DNA of 64,000 bases. Source: Rhizobium sp. Leaf371. Its GTDB lineage: Bacteria > Pseudomonadota > Alphaproteobacteria > Rhizobiales > Rhizobiaceae. A program made the position numbers and the translations under genes. The stretch is from contig NZ_LMQB01000012.1 in assembly GCF_001424045.1 (NCBI RefSeq), forward strand, positions 478,662 to 542,661. The letters run 5' to 3'. This document shows, in pieces, positions 54,263-63,544 of the stretch. Positions within the stretch are counted from its first letter, which is position 1. Every line of letters starts with the position of its first letter. The notes under the pieces were generated by a model that worked only from the letters and a program-made list of their open reading frames with translations, was not told where the DNA came from and did not search any database.

Positions 54263-55744
54263 ATGATCTCACTGTCCACCTATCGTCACGAATGGTTTTC
54301 CAACATTCGCGGCGACATTCTGTCCGGCATCGTCGTGGCGCTGGCGCTCATTCCCGAGGCCATCGGCTTTTCGGTCATCGCCGGCGTCGATCCGAAGGTG
54401 GGGCTGTTCGCCTCCTTTGCCATCGCTTGCGTCGCCGCCTTCACCGGCGGCCGACCCGGCATGATCTCGGCGGCAACCGCCGCCACCGCCGTCGTCATGG
54501 TCAGCCTCGTGCGCGACCACGGGCTGCAGTATCTCTTTGCCGCCACCATCCTCATGGGCATCCTGCAGATCGCGGGCGGCTTCCTGAAGCTCGGGCGGCT
54601 GATGCGCTTCGTGTCGCGCTCGGTCATCACCGGCTTCGTCAATGCGCTGGCGATCCTCATCTTCATGGCGCAGCTGCCCGAACTCATCGGCGTGCCCGCC
54701 CTGACCTATGGGATGATCGCGATCGGGCTCGGCATCATCTACCTCTTTCCCTACGTGACCAAGGCCATCCCGTCGCCGCTCGTCGCCATCGCGGTGCTGA
54801 CCGCGGTCGCCGTCTTCGGCGGGCTCGACCTGCGCACCGTCGGCGATCTCGGCGAGCTGCCCTCCAGCCTGCCGGTCTTCGGCCTGCCGGACGTGCCGCT
54901 GACCTGGGAAACGCTGCGGATCATCTTTCCCTATTCCGTGACGCTGGCGGCGGTCGGTCTGCTCGAATCGCTGCTGACGGCGCAGATCGTCGACGACATG
55001 ACGGACACGCCGAGCAACAAGAGCCAGGAATGCGTCGGCCAGGGCGCCGGCAACATCGCCTCGGCGCTGATCGGCGGCATGGGCGGCTGCGCCATGATCG
55101 GCCAGTCGGTCATCAACGTCTCCTCCGGCGGCCGCGGGCGCCTTTCCACCTTCGTGGCCGGCGCCTTCCTCCTGTTCCTCATCCTCGTTCTCGACGATAT
55201 CGTGCGCATCATCCCGATGGCGGCGCTGGTCGCGGTGATGATCATGGTCTCGATCGGCACCTTCTCCTGGCGCTCGATCCTCGATCTGCGCACGAACCCG
55301 CTGCCATCTTCCGTCGTCATGCTGGCGACGGTCGTGACCGTGGTTGCGACCCACGATCTCGCCAAGGGCGTCATCGTCGGCGTGCTGCTGTCGGGCGTAT
55401 TCTTCGCCGGCAAGGTGGCAAAGCTCTTCCGCGTGGTGCCCTTAGGCGATGCGAGCGGGCGGATCTACCGCGTCGAGGGACAGCTGTTCTTCGCCTCGGC
55501 CGACAGCTTCATCGCCGCCTTCGACTTCGCCGAAACGCCCGCAAGCGTGACGATCGACGTCTCCGCCGCGCATTTCTGGGACATCACCGCCGTCGGCGCA
55601 CTCGACAAGGTGGTGCTCAAATTCCGCCGCTCCGGCGTGCCTGTCGAGGTGATCGGCCTCAACGCCGCAAGTGCGACGATGCTCGACCGCTTCGCCGTGC
55701 ACGACAAGCCGGACGCACCGGCGCTGCCGCACGTCTCGCACTGA
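54263..55744 (+). CDS. SulP family anion transporter with STAS domain
   Basis: The 493-residue protein has about 12 hydrophobic segments in the first 390 residues, including the SulP hallmark [29 protein letters not shown] and the [28 protein letters not shown] segment, and a C-terminal cytosolic STAS domain (about 400-493, [24 protein letters not shown]). Members carry sulfate, bicarbonate or other anions; the substrate here is not determined. The STAS Ser typical of anti-sigma antagonists is replaced (DITAV). The ATG at 54263 is preferred; an upstream start adds 10 residues. Confidence 0.92.
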   Translation: MISLSTYRHEWFSNIRGDILSGIVVALALIPEAIGFSVIAGVDPKVGLFASFAIACVAAFTGGRPGMISAATAATAVVMVSLVRDHGLQYLFAATILMGILQIAGGFLKLGRLMRFVSRSVITGFVNALAILIFMAQLPELIGVPALTYGMIAIGLGIIYLFPYVTKAIPSPLVAIAVLTAVAVFGGLDLRTVGDLGELPSSLPVFGLPDVPLTWETLRIIFPYSVTLAAVGLLESLLTAQIVDDMTDTPSNKSQECVGQGAGNIASALIGGMGGCAMIGQSVINVSSGGRGRLSTFVAGAFLLFLILVLDDIVRIIPMAALVAVMIMVSIGTFSWRSILDLRTNPLPSSVVMLATVVTVVATHDLAKGVIVGVLLSGVFFAGKVAKLFRVVPLGDASGRIYRVEGQLFFASADSFIAAFDFAETPASVTIDVSAAHFWDITAVGALDKVVLKFRRSGVPVEVIGLNAASATMLDRFAVHDKPDAPALPHVSH

Positions 55745-55814
55745 TCGCGGCCTCGCAGCGGGTGCTTCCCGACCGCCGCGCGGCTTCGGGAGGCATCCGG
55801 CTTCGGACATGAAA

Positions 55815-55882
55815 AAGCCCGCCGGCCGTCTTGCAAGAGGTCGTCTCGCGAGGAGACGTCTCGCAAGGGGAACGGCGGGCTT
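55815..55882 (-). terminator. Terminator with a loop made of three 15-bp repeats
   Basis: AAGCCCGCCG at 55815-55824 pairs with CGGCGGGCTT at 55873-55882. On the minus strand the stem is followed by TTTTTC, so it ends the secreted-protein gene. The long loop consists of three tandem 15-base units (55827, 55842 and 55857) starting CGTCT. Confidence 0.75.
55827..55871. repeat. Three tandem 15-bp imperfect repeats
   Basis: Units CGTCTTGCAAGAGGT, CGTCTCGCGAGGAGA and CGTCTCGCAAGGGGA lie head to tail inside the terminator loop. They can also pair among themselves. Confidence 0.75.
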
Positions 55883-55908
55883 GGTGTTTCAGATGACCGA
55901 GGATGGCC

Positions 55909-57105
55909 TTAGTCGTTGGCGGTGACCTTGACGCCCAGCACGCTCGGCAGCGTGTTCGGCGCGCCCATGCCGGCACCCATGATCATCGGGAAGGGGACGG
56001 GCTTTTCCGGCTCGGCCGTGATCGTCAGGTTCTTCGGCGCGTCGAGGTAGGTGTTGATCGCCGCCGTCAGCTCGTTCTGCAGGTCGGGAAGGTTGAGCTG
56101 CGCGATCATGATCGGGGCGAGGCCCTTGATCGACTGCGCCAGCTGCTCGCCGGTCACGCCCTGCTCCGCACCGAAATAGTCGAGCAGGCGCTTGGTGATC
56201 GAGGCATCCTCGAAGCGGATCGAGGCCGAGGTGAAGCTGAGCTGCTGCATGAGGCCCATGGCCGACAGGCCGAGCGCCTGGTTGGCGGCCTCCTTGTTCG
56301 GATTGGCCTCGGCGGCCTTGAAGGCCTCCTGGAAGGAATTCAGGAGCTGGAGCGTGTAGCCCGAAACATTGAGGCCGATCGACAGGCGGCCGACATTGTC
56401 GACATTGAACGAGTTGTCGCGAATGTCGAAGACGCCCGAGGCCAGATCCCAGCTGCCTTCCATGGTGAACTCGCCGGTCGGGTTCTGCAGGCCGAGCTTG
56501 TCGATCGCCATCTTCGCCTTGGCGTCCTTGACCTCGGACAGGTCCGCCTTGACGCCGCTGACGATGCCGTCGAAATCGATGCCCTTGTCGCCATCCTGGC
56601 GGCTCAGATTGCTTTCTGACTTTTCGATCGAGAACACGGTCTTGCCGCCCATCTCCACCGTCACGGGGCCGGTGCCGGCCGATTCGTAATAAAGCAGGTC
56701 GTCGATGCCGCCGGTTCCCGCCTTGGCGGGAATGCGCAGGCCGGCAATCGAGATGTCCTTGGCGGTGAGCCGGGCGCCGTCGGCCGTCCTGTCGATATCG
56801 GGGAAGGCCACGGTCTCGACCGTGTAGCCGCCATCCGACAGTTCCTCGACGCCATCGAAGGTGAGGTCGCCGATCTTCAGCTCGTCCGCCTTCTCCATCG
56901 TGCTCTTGATGCTGGCGCCCTTCAGGACCACGCTGTCGTCGTTGACATCGACCGCTTCATAGGCAAGCGTCGCGCCGTTGATCGCATAGGCCGCATTCAG
57001 CTTGGCAGCGAAATCCGTGCCGTCGAGCGCGAAGGCGGGAGAGGCGAGGGCGGTAAAGGCGACGCCTGCCAGCAGAAAGCGAAGTCGTGGAAACTGCATC
57101 ATCAT
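55909..57105 (-). CDS. Conserved secreted protein of unknown function
   Basis: The 398-residue precursor has a Sec signal peptide (MQFPRLRFLLAGVAFTALASPAFA, cut near residue 26). The mature protein is acidic, without Cys, and shows repeated beta-strand patterns such as VVLKGASIKSTMEKADELKIGDLTFDGVEEL and LTAKDISIAGLRIP, somewhat like AsmA/DUF945-type periplasmic repeats, though I cannot assign it. A helical region around 265-340 interrupts the strands. It is divergent from parC. Start ambiguity is small (MMM). Confidence 0.75.
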   Translation of the reverse strand: MMMQFPRLRFLLAGVAFTALASPAFALDGTDFAAKLNAAYAINGATLAYEAVDVNDDSVVLKGASIKSTMEKADELKIGDLTFDGVEELSDGGYTVETVAFPDIDRTADGARLTAKDISIAGLRIPAKAGTGGIDDLLYYESAGTGPVTVEMGGKTVFSIEKSESNLSRQDGDKGIDFDGIVSGVKADLSEVKDAKAKMAIDKLGLQNPTGEFTMEGSWDLASGVFDIRDNSFNVDNVGRLSIGLNVSGYTLQLLNSFQEAFKAAEANPNKEAANQALGLSAMGLMQQLSFTSASIRFEDASITKRLLDYFGAEQGVTGEQLAQSIKGLAPIMIAQLNLPDLQNELTAAINTYLDAPKNLTITAEPEKPVPFPMIMGAGMGAPNTLPSVLGVKVTAND

Positions 57106-57317
57106 TGGGTCCTTGCAAAGCCTGTGATATCGGGGTCGATGTCTCCAGGGCGATTGGGGCGGAAATATATGCGGGCGTCAGGGAAATGTCAGGTCGGTAC
57201 CCCGCATTATTTCGCGGCAGGCTTAATTCGGTCCTTCGCCCGCTCATCGGCGGATTGCTGGGGATAGCGCCGGCGAGACAACTTGATGTTCACGGTTTGT
57301 TGAGGTAGCTACGACCC

Positions 57318-59570
57318 ATGGGACAGAGCCTTTTGCCGCCGTCGGGCGGGGACGATCACATTCAACCCGTCGATCTCAAGGCGGCGCTGGAAGAGCGCTA
57401 CCTTGCCTATGCGCTGTCCACCATCATGCACCGCGCCCTTCCGGACGTCCGCGACGGCCTGAAGCCGGTGCATCGCCGCATCATCCATGCGATGAGCGAG
57501 ATGGGCATTCGCCCCAACACCGCCTTCAAGAAATGCGCCCGCATCGTCGGCGACGTCATCGGTAAGTTCCACCCGCATGGCGACCAGTCGGTCTACGACG
57601 CGCTGGTGCGGCTCGCCCAGGATTTCTCGCAGCGCTATCCGCTGGTCGACGGGCAGGGCAATTTCGGCAATATCGACGGCGATAATGCCGCCGCCTACCG
57701 CTATACCGAAGCCCGCATGACCGAGGTCGCGGCGCTGCTTCTGGAAGGCATCGACCAGGATGCCGTCGATTTCCGCGCCACCTATAACGAGGAGGACGAG
57801 GAACCGGTGGTCATGCCGGGCGCCTTCCCCAACCTGCTCGCCAACGGTTCGTCCGGCATCGCGGTCGGCATGGCCACCTCCATTCCGCCGCACAACGCGC
57901 ACGAGCTGTGCGACGCGGCGCTGCTGCTGATCCGCAAGCCGGACGCGTCGATCGAGGAGCTGGTGGAACTGGTGCCCGGCCCGGATTTCCCGACCGGCGG
58001 CATCATCATCGACAACACGGCAAGCATCACCGAGGCCTACCGGACCGGACGCGGCGGTTTTCGCGTGCGGGCCAAATGGGCGGTCGAGGATCTCGGCCGC
58101 GGCGTCTGGCAGATCGTCGTCACGGAAATCCCCTATCAGGTGCAGAAATCGCGGCTGATCGAAAAGATCGCCGAACTGCTGATCGCCCGCAAGCTGCCGC
58201 TGCTGGAAGACGTGCGCGACGAATCGGCCGAGGACGTGCGCGTCGTGCTGGTGCCGAAGAGCCGCAGCGTCGATCCCACCATCATGATGGAATCGCTGTT
58301 CCGGCTGACGGATCTCGAAAACCGCTTTCCGCTGAACATGAACGTCCTGTCCATGGGCCGCGTGCCCCGCGTCATGTCGATCTTCGATATCCTGACCGAG
58401 TGGCTGCAGCACCGCCGCGAGGTTCTGCAGCGCCGGTCGCGCTTCCGGCTTGCGGCCATCGAGCGGCGGCTGGAAATTCTCGGCGGCTATCTGATCGCCT
58501 ATCTCAATCTCGACGAGGTGATCCGCATCATCCGCGAGGAGGACGAGCCGAAGCCGGCTCTGATGACGCGCTTCACGCTGACCGATCTTCAGGCCGAATC
58601 GATCCTCAACATGCGCCTGCGCTCGCTGCGCAAGCTCGAGGAATTCGAGATCCGCACCGAGTTCGCCGGCCTGACGGCGGAAAAGGCCGAGATCGACGCG
58701 CTGCTCGCCTCCGACGAAAAGCAGTGGCAGACGGTGGCCTGGGAAATCGGCGAGGTGAAGAAAAAATTCGCCAAGGCGACCGCGCTCGGCCGCCGCCGCA
58801 CGCTGTTTGCCGATGCGCCGGACACCGACGACGAGGCCATCCAGCAGGCGATGATCGAGAAGGAGCCGATCACGGTCGTTCTCTCGCAGAAGGGCTGGAT
58901 CCGGGCGCTCAAAGGGCACATTTCCGATACCGCCACGCTGCAGTTCAAGGAGGGCGATGCGCTGAAATTCGCCTTCCCGGCCTCGACCACGGACCGGATC
59001 CTGATCGTGACGACGGGGGGCAAGGCCTATACGCTCGGCGGCGACAAGCTGCCCGGCGGGCGCGGCCATGGCGAGCCGCTGCGCATCATGGTGGATATGG
59101 AAAACGATCAGGACGTGCTGACGGCCTTCGTCCACGATCCCGCCCGCAAGGTGCTTCTCGCCTCGGCCGCCGGCAACGGCTTCGTCATCGCCGAGAGCGA
59201 GATGGTCGCCAATACCCGCAAGGGCAAGCAGATCCTCAACGTCGCCATGCCGGACGAGGCCAAGATGGTCGTGACCGCGAAGGGCGACCAGGTCGCGATC
59301 ATCGGCGAAAACCGCAAGATGCTCGTCTTCCCGCTCACGCAGATCCCGGAAATGACGCGCGGCAAGGGCGTGCGCCTGCAGCGCTACAAGGACGGCGGCG
59401 TGTCCGACATCCGCTGCTTCACGCTCGCCGACGGCCTCACCTGGAGCGACAGCGCCGGCCGCAGCTTCACCAAGACGCCGGCCGAACTCGCCGAATGGAT
59501 CGCCGACCGCGGCACGGCCGGCCGGGTGGTTCCCAAGGGCTTTCCGCGGAGCGGGAAGTTCGGGGGGTGA
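57318..59570 (+). CDS. parC: Topoisomerase IV subunit A
   Basis: ParC with ParE decatenates daughter chromosomes. The 750-residue protein has the winged-helix breakage domain with catalytic Tyr129 in YRYTEARMT, the IPYQ and coiled-coil regions, and a C-terminal domain of degenerate beta-pinwheel blades ([46 protein letters not shown]). The missing strict GyrA box and the length identify ParC rather than GyrA. In the quinolone region ([10 protein letters not shown]), the position of E. coli Ser80 is Gln90 and that of Glu84 is Asp94. It stands alone between divergent and convergent genes. Confidence 0.95.
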   Translation: MGQSLLPPSGGDDHIQPVDLKAALEERYLAYALSTIMHRALPDVRDGLKPVHRRIIHAMSEMGIRPNTAFKKCARIVGDVIGKFHPHGDQSVYDALVRLAQDFSQRYPLVDGQGNFGNIDGDNAAAYRYTEARMTEVAALLLEGIDQDAVDFRATYNEEDEEPVVMPGAFPNLLANGSSGIAVGMATSIPPHNAHELCDAALLLIRKPDASIEELVELVPGPDFPTGGIIIDNTASITEAYRTGRGGFRVRAKWAVEDLGRGVWQIVVTEIPYQVQKSRLIEKIAELLIARKLPLLEDVRDESAEDVRVVLVPKSRSVDPTIMMESLFRLTDLENRFPLNMNVLSMGRVPRVMSIFDILTEWLQHRREVLQRRSRFRLAAIERRLEILGGYLIAYLNLDEVIRIIREEDEPKPALMTRFTLTDLQAESILNMRLRSLRKLEEFEIRTEFAGLTAEKAEIDALLASDEKQWQTVAWEIGEVKKKFAKATALGRRRTLFADAPDTDDEAIQQAMIEKEPITVVLSQKGWIRALKGHISDTATLQFKEGDALKFAFPASTTDRILIVTTGGKAYTLGGDKLPGGRGHGEPLRIMVDMENDQDVLTAFVHDPARKVLLASAAGNGFVIAESEMVANTRKGKQILNVAMPDEAKMVVTAKGDQVAIIGENRKMLVFPLTQIPEMTRGKGVRLQRYKDGGVSDIRCFTLADGLTWSDSAGRSFTKTPAELAEWIADRGTAGRVVPKGFPRSGKFGG

Positions 59571-59608
59571 GGGGTGTGATGGGGGCGAAGCGCTTCCAAC
59601 CTGATCGG

Positions 59609-60001
59609 TCAGGCGGGGAGGGTCTCGCAATAATCCTTGAGGAACCTTGCGGCCCCATCTTCCGCGATATCTCCTGAGGCGACACCGAGGACGAGTTCTA
59701 CGGCCATGGCTTCCTCGGTGTTCAACAGCTGTCCATTGATGAACAGGAACGTAAAGGCAGCCAGGAAGCCCGTTCTCTTGTTGCCGTCCGAAAAGGGGTG
59801 GTTCCGGGTAACGCCATACAGATAGGCAGCGGCGAGGACGAAGATATCGTCTTCGCCATAGGCGTGCTTATGCAGCGGACGCGCCAGCGCGGCTTCCAGG
59901 GCGTTTTCATCCTTCAAGCCGGCCAACCCGCCATGTTCGGCGATTTGTTCGTCGTGTATGGCCTCGATACCCTCGCGGGAGAGCCATTTGTAGTCCGTCA
60001 C
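59609..60001 (-). CDS. doc: Doc-type toxin (Fic/Doc fold)
   Basis: Doc toxins phosphorylate elongation factor EF-Tu and arrest translation. The 130-residue protein has the Fic/Doc signature HPFSDGNKRT at residues 68-77 with the catalytic His68, and the family start WLSREGIEAIHDEQIAEHGG. The length matches P1 Doc. Its ATG overlaps the antitoxin stop by four bases. The module is a short gene pair with its own promoter in core-genome surroundings, so it is probably a mobile or lineage-specific insertion. Confidence 0.93.
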   Translation of the reverse strand: MTDYKWLSREGIEAIHDEQIAEHGGLAGLKDENALEAALARPLHKHAYGEDDIFVLAAAYLYGVTRNHPFSDGNKRTGFLAAFTFLFINGQLLNTEEAMAVELVLGVASGDIAEDGAARFLKDYCETLPA

Positions 60002-60219
60002 TTGGCCAGTTCTCTGAGCGCATTCCTGTATTTTTCCATGCCGATCCGAGCCGCTTTCAACTGCTCCGAAAAGGACGCCGTTTCCGGAGTGAGCTCCAGT
60101 TTGTTATTCGTCACGCGGATGGTCAGCGTGTCTCCGGCCTTCACGCCCATGCGATCCAGCACGTCTTTCGGCAGGATGACGCCTTCGGAATTTCCGATCT
60201 TGCGAATGGTGACGTTCAT
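59998..60219 (-). CDS. AbrB/MazE-type antitoxin
   Basis: The 73-residue protein has the swapped-hairpin AbrB DNA-binding domain (NVTIRKIGNSEGVILPKDVLDRMGVKAGDTLTI, residues 2-35), then a C-terminal helix (EQLKAARIGMEKYRNALRELAK) that should fold onto Doc to neutralise it. AGGAGG precedes the ATG, giving strong translation ahead of the toxin. Antitoxin first, toxin second with a four-base overlap is the classic arrangement. It likely represses its own promoter through the paired palindromes just upstream. Confidence 0.92.
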   Translation of the reverse strand: MNVTIRKIGNSEGVILPKDVLDRMGVKAGDTLTIRVTNNKLELTPETASFSEQLKAARIGMEKYRNALRELAK

Positions 60220-60228
60220 GGGGCCTCC

Positions 60229-60252
60229 TTGTTATAACAATCGTTATAACAA
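60229..60252. promoter_or_regulatory. Paired palindromic operator boxes of the toxin-antitoxin module
   Basis: TTGTTATAACAA (60229-60240, perfect palindrome) is directly followed by TCGTTATAACAA (60241-60252) with the same GTTATAAC core, a 12-base period. They lie 10-33 bases before the antitoxin ATG and cover the -10 box. Binding by the AbrB-type antitoxin is the expected autoregulation. Confidence 0.8.
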
Positions 60253-60271
60253 AAAGCAGGATCACATACAA
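60243..60271 (-). promoter_or_regulatory. Promoter of the toxin-antitoxin module
   Basis: On the minus strand TTGTAT (60271-60266) and TATAAC (60248-60243) are 17 bases apart, both close to consensus. The -10 lies within the upstream operator box. Confidence 0.7.
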
Positions 60272-60321
60272 GAAGCAGGACGAGAGGCCGTCGGCGATCC
60301 GCCGTCGGATGCTGAGGCGCC

Positions 60322-61101
60322 TTAGCCCGCCGCGTCCTCGCCGTCCAGCCCGGCATAGCGTTCCCAGCCGCGGGCCATCAGGTGCTCCTGCGGCAGGAAC
60401 TTGGTCTTGTAGTCCATCTTGCGCGAGCCCTTGACCCAGTAGCCGAGATAGACGTGCGGCAGGCCGCGGTCCTGGGCCTTGCGGATGTGATCGAGGATCA
60501 TGAAGGTGCCGAGGGAGCGGTCGGAAAAGGCGGGGTCGAAATAGGAATAGACCATCGACAGGCCGTCGCCCATCTTGTCGGTCAGGGCGGCGCCGATCAG
60601 CGGGCCGTTTGCCCGTCCGGCAATGCCGTCGCCTTCGACGCGCAGGCGATATTCGATGATCTTGGTGTTCACATGGGTGTCCTCGACCATCATCGCATAG
60701 TCGAGCACCGACATGTCCGACATGCCGCCCTTCTGGTGGCGGTGGTCGAGATAGCGGCGGAAGAGGGCATATTGCTCGCTCGACGGCTCGGCCGGATATT
60801 CGGTGGAGACGATATCGGTGTTCTCGGCCAGCACGCGCTTCATCGAGCGCGTCGGCTTGAACTCGCCGGCGACGATCCGCACGGAAACGCAGGCCCGGCA
60901 GCTTTCGCAGGCGGGGCGATAGGCGATGTTCTGCGAGCGGCGGAAGCCGCCCTGGGTCAGGAGGTCGTTCAGTTCCGGCGCCCGCTCGCCCACCATATGG
61001 GTGAACACCTTCCGCTCCATCTCATGCGGCAGGTAGGGGCAAGCCGCCGGTGCCGTGAGGTAGAACTGCGGAGACGGGGCGGTGTGGGTGTTCATGTTCA
61101 T
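60322..61101 (-). CDS. bpt: Aspartate/glutamate leucyltransferase (Bpt)
   Basis: Bpt transfers Leu from Leu-tRNA to proteins with N-terminal Asp or Glu, marking them for ClpS/ClpAP. The 259-residue protein has [24 protein letters not shown] and the Cys-rich [23 protein letters not shown] segment in the ATE N-domain, and the GNAT-like C-domain with [27 protein letters not shown] and [18 protein letters not shown]. This bacterial type is often named arginyltransferase. MNMN gives two possible ATG starts, six bases apart. A promoter is visible upstream. Confidence 0.95.
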   Translation of the reverse strand: MNMNTHTAPSPQFYLTAPAACPYLPHEMERKVFTHMVGERAPELNDLLTQGGFRRSQNIAYRPACESCRACVSVRIVAGEFKPTRSMKRVLAENTDIVSTEYPAEPSSEQYALFRRYLDHRHQKGGMSDMSVLDYAMMVEDTHVNTKIIEYRLRVEGDGIAGRANGPLIGAALTDKMGDGLSMVYSYFDPAFSDRSLGTFMILDHIRKAQDRGLPHVYLGYWVKGSRKMDYKTKFLPQEHLMARGWERYAGLDGEDAAG

Positions 61102-61177
61102 CTGGGGCGGCGATCACACTTCATGACCATAGGATCGCGCGACAGCGCCGCGCGTCCTGTATGACGCACTCCGGTTC

Positions 61178-61206
61178 GCTATAGCACTTTTAGACCTGCG
61201 GCGTAA
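61178..61206 (-). promoter_or_regulatory. Candidate bpt promoter
   Basis: On the minus strand TTACGC and TATAGC are spaced by 17 bases, about 75 bases before the bpt start. Confidence 0.4.
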
Positions 61207-61274
61207 CCTCATCCTGAAATCGACTCCGATTTGAGGGACCATGCAGTAGCATGGCTCAAGAATGGAAAAGGTCA

Positions 61275-61296
61275 ACCGGCCGTTAACGCGGCCGGT
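61275..61296 (-). terminator. Hairpin after the RDD gene
   Basis: ACCGGCCG and CGGCCGGT form an 8-bp perfect stem with a 6-base loop, and the minus strand continues TTGACCTTTTCC. It lies about 75 bases past the RDD stop and would separate it from bpt. Confidence 0.5.
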
Positions 61297-61368
61297 CGAA
61301 AACATCTCGGAATGTGCTGCGGTGTGTCCGCAAGAGCGCTGTCGGCGCCATCTCAGCGCCGCGGGTCT

Positions 61369-61842
61369 TCAGCGCAGGGGATAGCTGTCGCGGCGCACGG
61401 TCACGGTGCCGATCAGAAAGTCATGCAGCAGGCGGCCGCGATCGGTGAACAGGCCGATCAGCACGATGAACGGCGTCAGGAACGCATTGGCGATCCAGAA
61501 GATCACCAGATGGACGATGGCGGTCATGAAATCCATCGGCCGACCGTCGGTGCGCGCGATGGCGAGCCCCATCATGGCCATGCCGGGCGAGGCCTGAGAG
61601 CGGCCGCCGACGGTGATGCCGAAATAGAGCATGGCGACGATGGCAAACAGCGCGGGATAGAGCAGGAAGCCGAAGCCGAGCGTCAGGATGCCGAGGAAGA
61701 AGACGACCACGGCCGCAGGGATCCAGAGCAGGGCGACGAACAGATAATCGACGCAGAACGCAATGACCCGACGGCTGAGAACGCCGCGATAGGCGCGCCA
61801 GTCGGTACTGGGAAAGCGAACGTCATCATGGCTTATGGTCAT
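61369..61842 (-). CDS. RDD family membrane protein
   Basis: The 157-residue inner-membrane protein has the RDD signature: AYRGVLSRRVIAFCVDYLFVALL with Arg and Asp in helix 1, and the last helix ending GRLLHDFLIGTVTV with the second Asp. Between them are GGRSQASPGMAMMGLAIAR and hydrophobic segments. The function of RDD proteins is mostly unknown, with a few acting in ion transport. The ATG at 61842 has GGAG before it; a TTG four codons earlier is less likely. The methyltransferase and hemB genes lie upstream on the same strand. Confidence 0.9.
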   Translation of the reverse strand: MTISHDDVRFPSTDWRAYRGVLSRRVIAFCVDYLFVALLWIPAAVVVFFLGILTLGFGFLLYPALFAIVAMLYFGITVGGRSQASPGMAMMGLAIARTDGRPMDFMTAIVHLVIFWIANAFLTPFIVLIGLFTDRGRLLHDFLIGTVTVRRDSYPLR

Positions 61843-61925
61843 CTCGGTCTCCAATTCGATATCCCGAATATGGGAATGAGCGTTTCTCTCTGCAATGGGA
61901 ATGCCAGCCGATCTGTGCGCCCAGC

Positions 61926-62522
61926 CTATTTGTGCGCCCAGACGGTGATCAGCGAAACGTCGACCCCGTCATAGCCGTTCGAGGATCGGCGATCCATGTC
62001 GAGACGGGTCCAGGGCACCTGCTCGAACGCAGCGCGCAGCCAGTCGATCGAGGGGAAGTTGAAATGGCGCCCCAGGCTGTCCGCGCCTTCCGCGATGCCT
62101 TCCTTGAAGCTTGCATAAAGCACGCCGCCGGGCCTGAGCGCGCGGTGAATGCGCTGCAGGATCGGCGCCAGGTCGGCCCGCGGCGCATGCAGCAGGCAGG
62201 CGCAGGCCCAGACGCCGTCGAAGGCATCGACCGCGTCGAGCTCCAGGAACCGCATGACCCGGACCGGCCGTCCGAGGCGTCGCTCCGCCTGCCGCGCCAT
62301 CTCCGGCGCGCCGTCCGTCGGCAGGACATCGAAGCCGCGATCGAGGAGCCGACGGCTGTCATGGCCGCCGCCGCAGCCGAGCTCCAGCACCCGGGCGCCC
62401 TTGCCGAGCAGCCCCATGAAGCTCTCCAGAGCCTCGCCGTCGCGATCCCGGCCCGACCATTCGGCATAGGCTTCGGCTTCGCGGTCGTAAAAGGACAGGG
62501 TGGGGTCGGTCGCGTCCGTCAT
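61926..62522 (-). CDS. Class I SAM-dependent methyltransferase
   Basis: The 198-residue cytosolic protein opens with FYDREAEAYAEWSG and contains the SAM-binding loop VLELGCGGGHDSRRLLDRGFDVLPTDGAPEM with motif I GCGGG and the acidic end of strand 2. FDGVWACACLLHAPRADLAPIL is motif post-II. It resembles the TehB/UbiE-like group with an unknown substrate. It starts five bases after the hemB stop, so it is co-transcribed with hemB, perhaps coincidentally. Confidence 0.88.
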   Translation of the reverse strand: MTDATDPTLSFYDREAEAYAEWSGRDRDGEALESFMGLLGKGARVLELGCGGGHDSRRLLDRGFDVLPTDGAPEMARQAERRLGRPVRVMRFLELDAVDAFDGVWACACLLHAPRADLAPILQRIHRALRPGGVLYASFKEGIAEGADSLGRHFNFPSIDWLRAAFEQVPWTRLDMDRRSSNGYDGVDVSLITVWAHK

Positions 62523-62527
62523 GGGGC

Positions 62528-63544
62528 CTATCCCTTGCGGGCCAGCAATCGGGCCACGTCGAGCGCGAAATAGCTCAGGATGCCGTCGCAGCCGGCGCGT
62601 TTGAAGGCGAGCAGGGTTTCCATCATGACGCGCTCCTCGTCGATCCAGCCATTGGCGCCGGCGGCCTTGATCATCGCATACTCGCCGGAGACCTGATAGG
62701 CAAAGACCGGCAGCCCGAAGGCCTCCTTCATGCGCCAGCAGATGTCGATATAGGGCAGGCCGGGCTTGACCATCATCATGTCGGCGCCTTCCTCCACGTC
62801 GAGGGCGGCATCGCGCAGGGCTTCGGTGCCGTTGGCGGGGTCGATGTAATAGGTCTTCTTGTCGCCCTTCAGGAGCCCGCTGGTGCCGATGGCTTCGCGG
62901 TAGGGACCGTAAAAGGCCGAGGCGAACTTGGTGGCATAGGCCATGATGCCGACATTCTGGTGGCCGGCCGCATCGAGCGCCTGGCGGATGACGCCGATGC
63001 GGCCGTCCATCATGTCGGAGGGCGCGATGATATCCGCGCCGGCATCGGCCTGCATCACCGCCGCGCGGGCGATCTGGGACACGGTCTCGTCGTTGACGAT
63101 CTCGCCCTGGCGCAGAATGCCGTCATGGCCGTGGCTGGTGAAGGGATCGAGCGCCACGTCGGTGATGAGACCGATGCCGGGCACCGCCGCCTTGATGGCC
63201 CTCGTCGCCAGGTTGATCAGATTGTTGGCCTCGAGGCTGTTGGAGCCGGTGTCGTCGCGCAGCGCCATCTCGACATTGGGGAAGGTGGCGAGCGCGGGTA
63301 TGCCGAGATCGGCCGCCTCGCGCGCCGCCTCCACCGCCTTGTCGACGCTGAGGCGCATGACGCCCGGCATGGCGGCGATCGGCTCCACGACATTGGTGCC
63401 GGGCACGAGGAAGATCGGCCATATCAGGTCGTCCACCGTCACCTGGTTCTCCCGCACCATCCGCCGCGTCCAGTCCGCCTTGCGATTGCGGCGCATGCGG
63501 CGATGTCCGGTGACGAGGTCCACGATGTCGGTCTTGTCGGTCAT
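62528..63544 (-). CDS. hemB: Delta-aminolevulinic acid dehydratase (porphobilinogen synthase), non-zinc type
   Basis: HemB joins two aminolevulinate molecules to porphobilinogen for haem and cobalamin. The 338-residue protein has the Schiff-base Lys residues Lys206 (MAYATKFASAFYGPYREA) and Lys260 (MMVKPGLPY). In the metal site the three Cys ligands of zinc enzymes are Ala131, Asp133 and Asp141 (DVALDPFTSHGHDG), as in the magnesium-dependent enzymes of Pseudomonas and rhizobia. The N-terminal arm MRRNRKADWTRRMVREN is typical. It heads the hemB-methyltransferase pair. Confidence 0.97.
   Translation of the reverse strand: MTDKTDIVDLVTGHRRMRRNRKADWTRRMVRENQVTVDDLIWPIFLVPGTNVVEPIAAMPGVMRLSVDKAVEAAREAADLGIPALATFPNVEMALRDDTGSNSLEANNLINLATRAIKAAVPGIGLITDVALDPFTSHGHDGILRQGEIVNDETVSQIARAAVMQADAGADIIAPSDMMDGRIGVIRQALDAAGHQNVGIMAYATKFASAFYGPYREAIGTSGLLKGDKKTYYIDPANGTEALRDAALDVEEGADMMMVKPGLPYIDICWRMKEAFGLPVFAYQVSGEYAMIKAAGANGWIDEERVMMETLLAFKRAGCDGILSYFALDVARLLARKG

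Noticed and set aside
59609..60252. A larger mobile island around the toxin-antitoxin pair
   Set aside because: No integrase, direct repeats or tRNA gene flank it; parC and bpt lie immediately on both sides.
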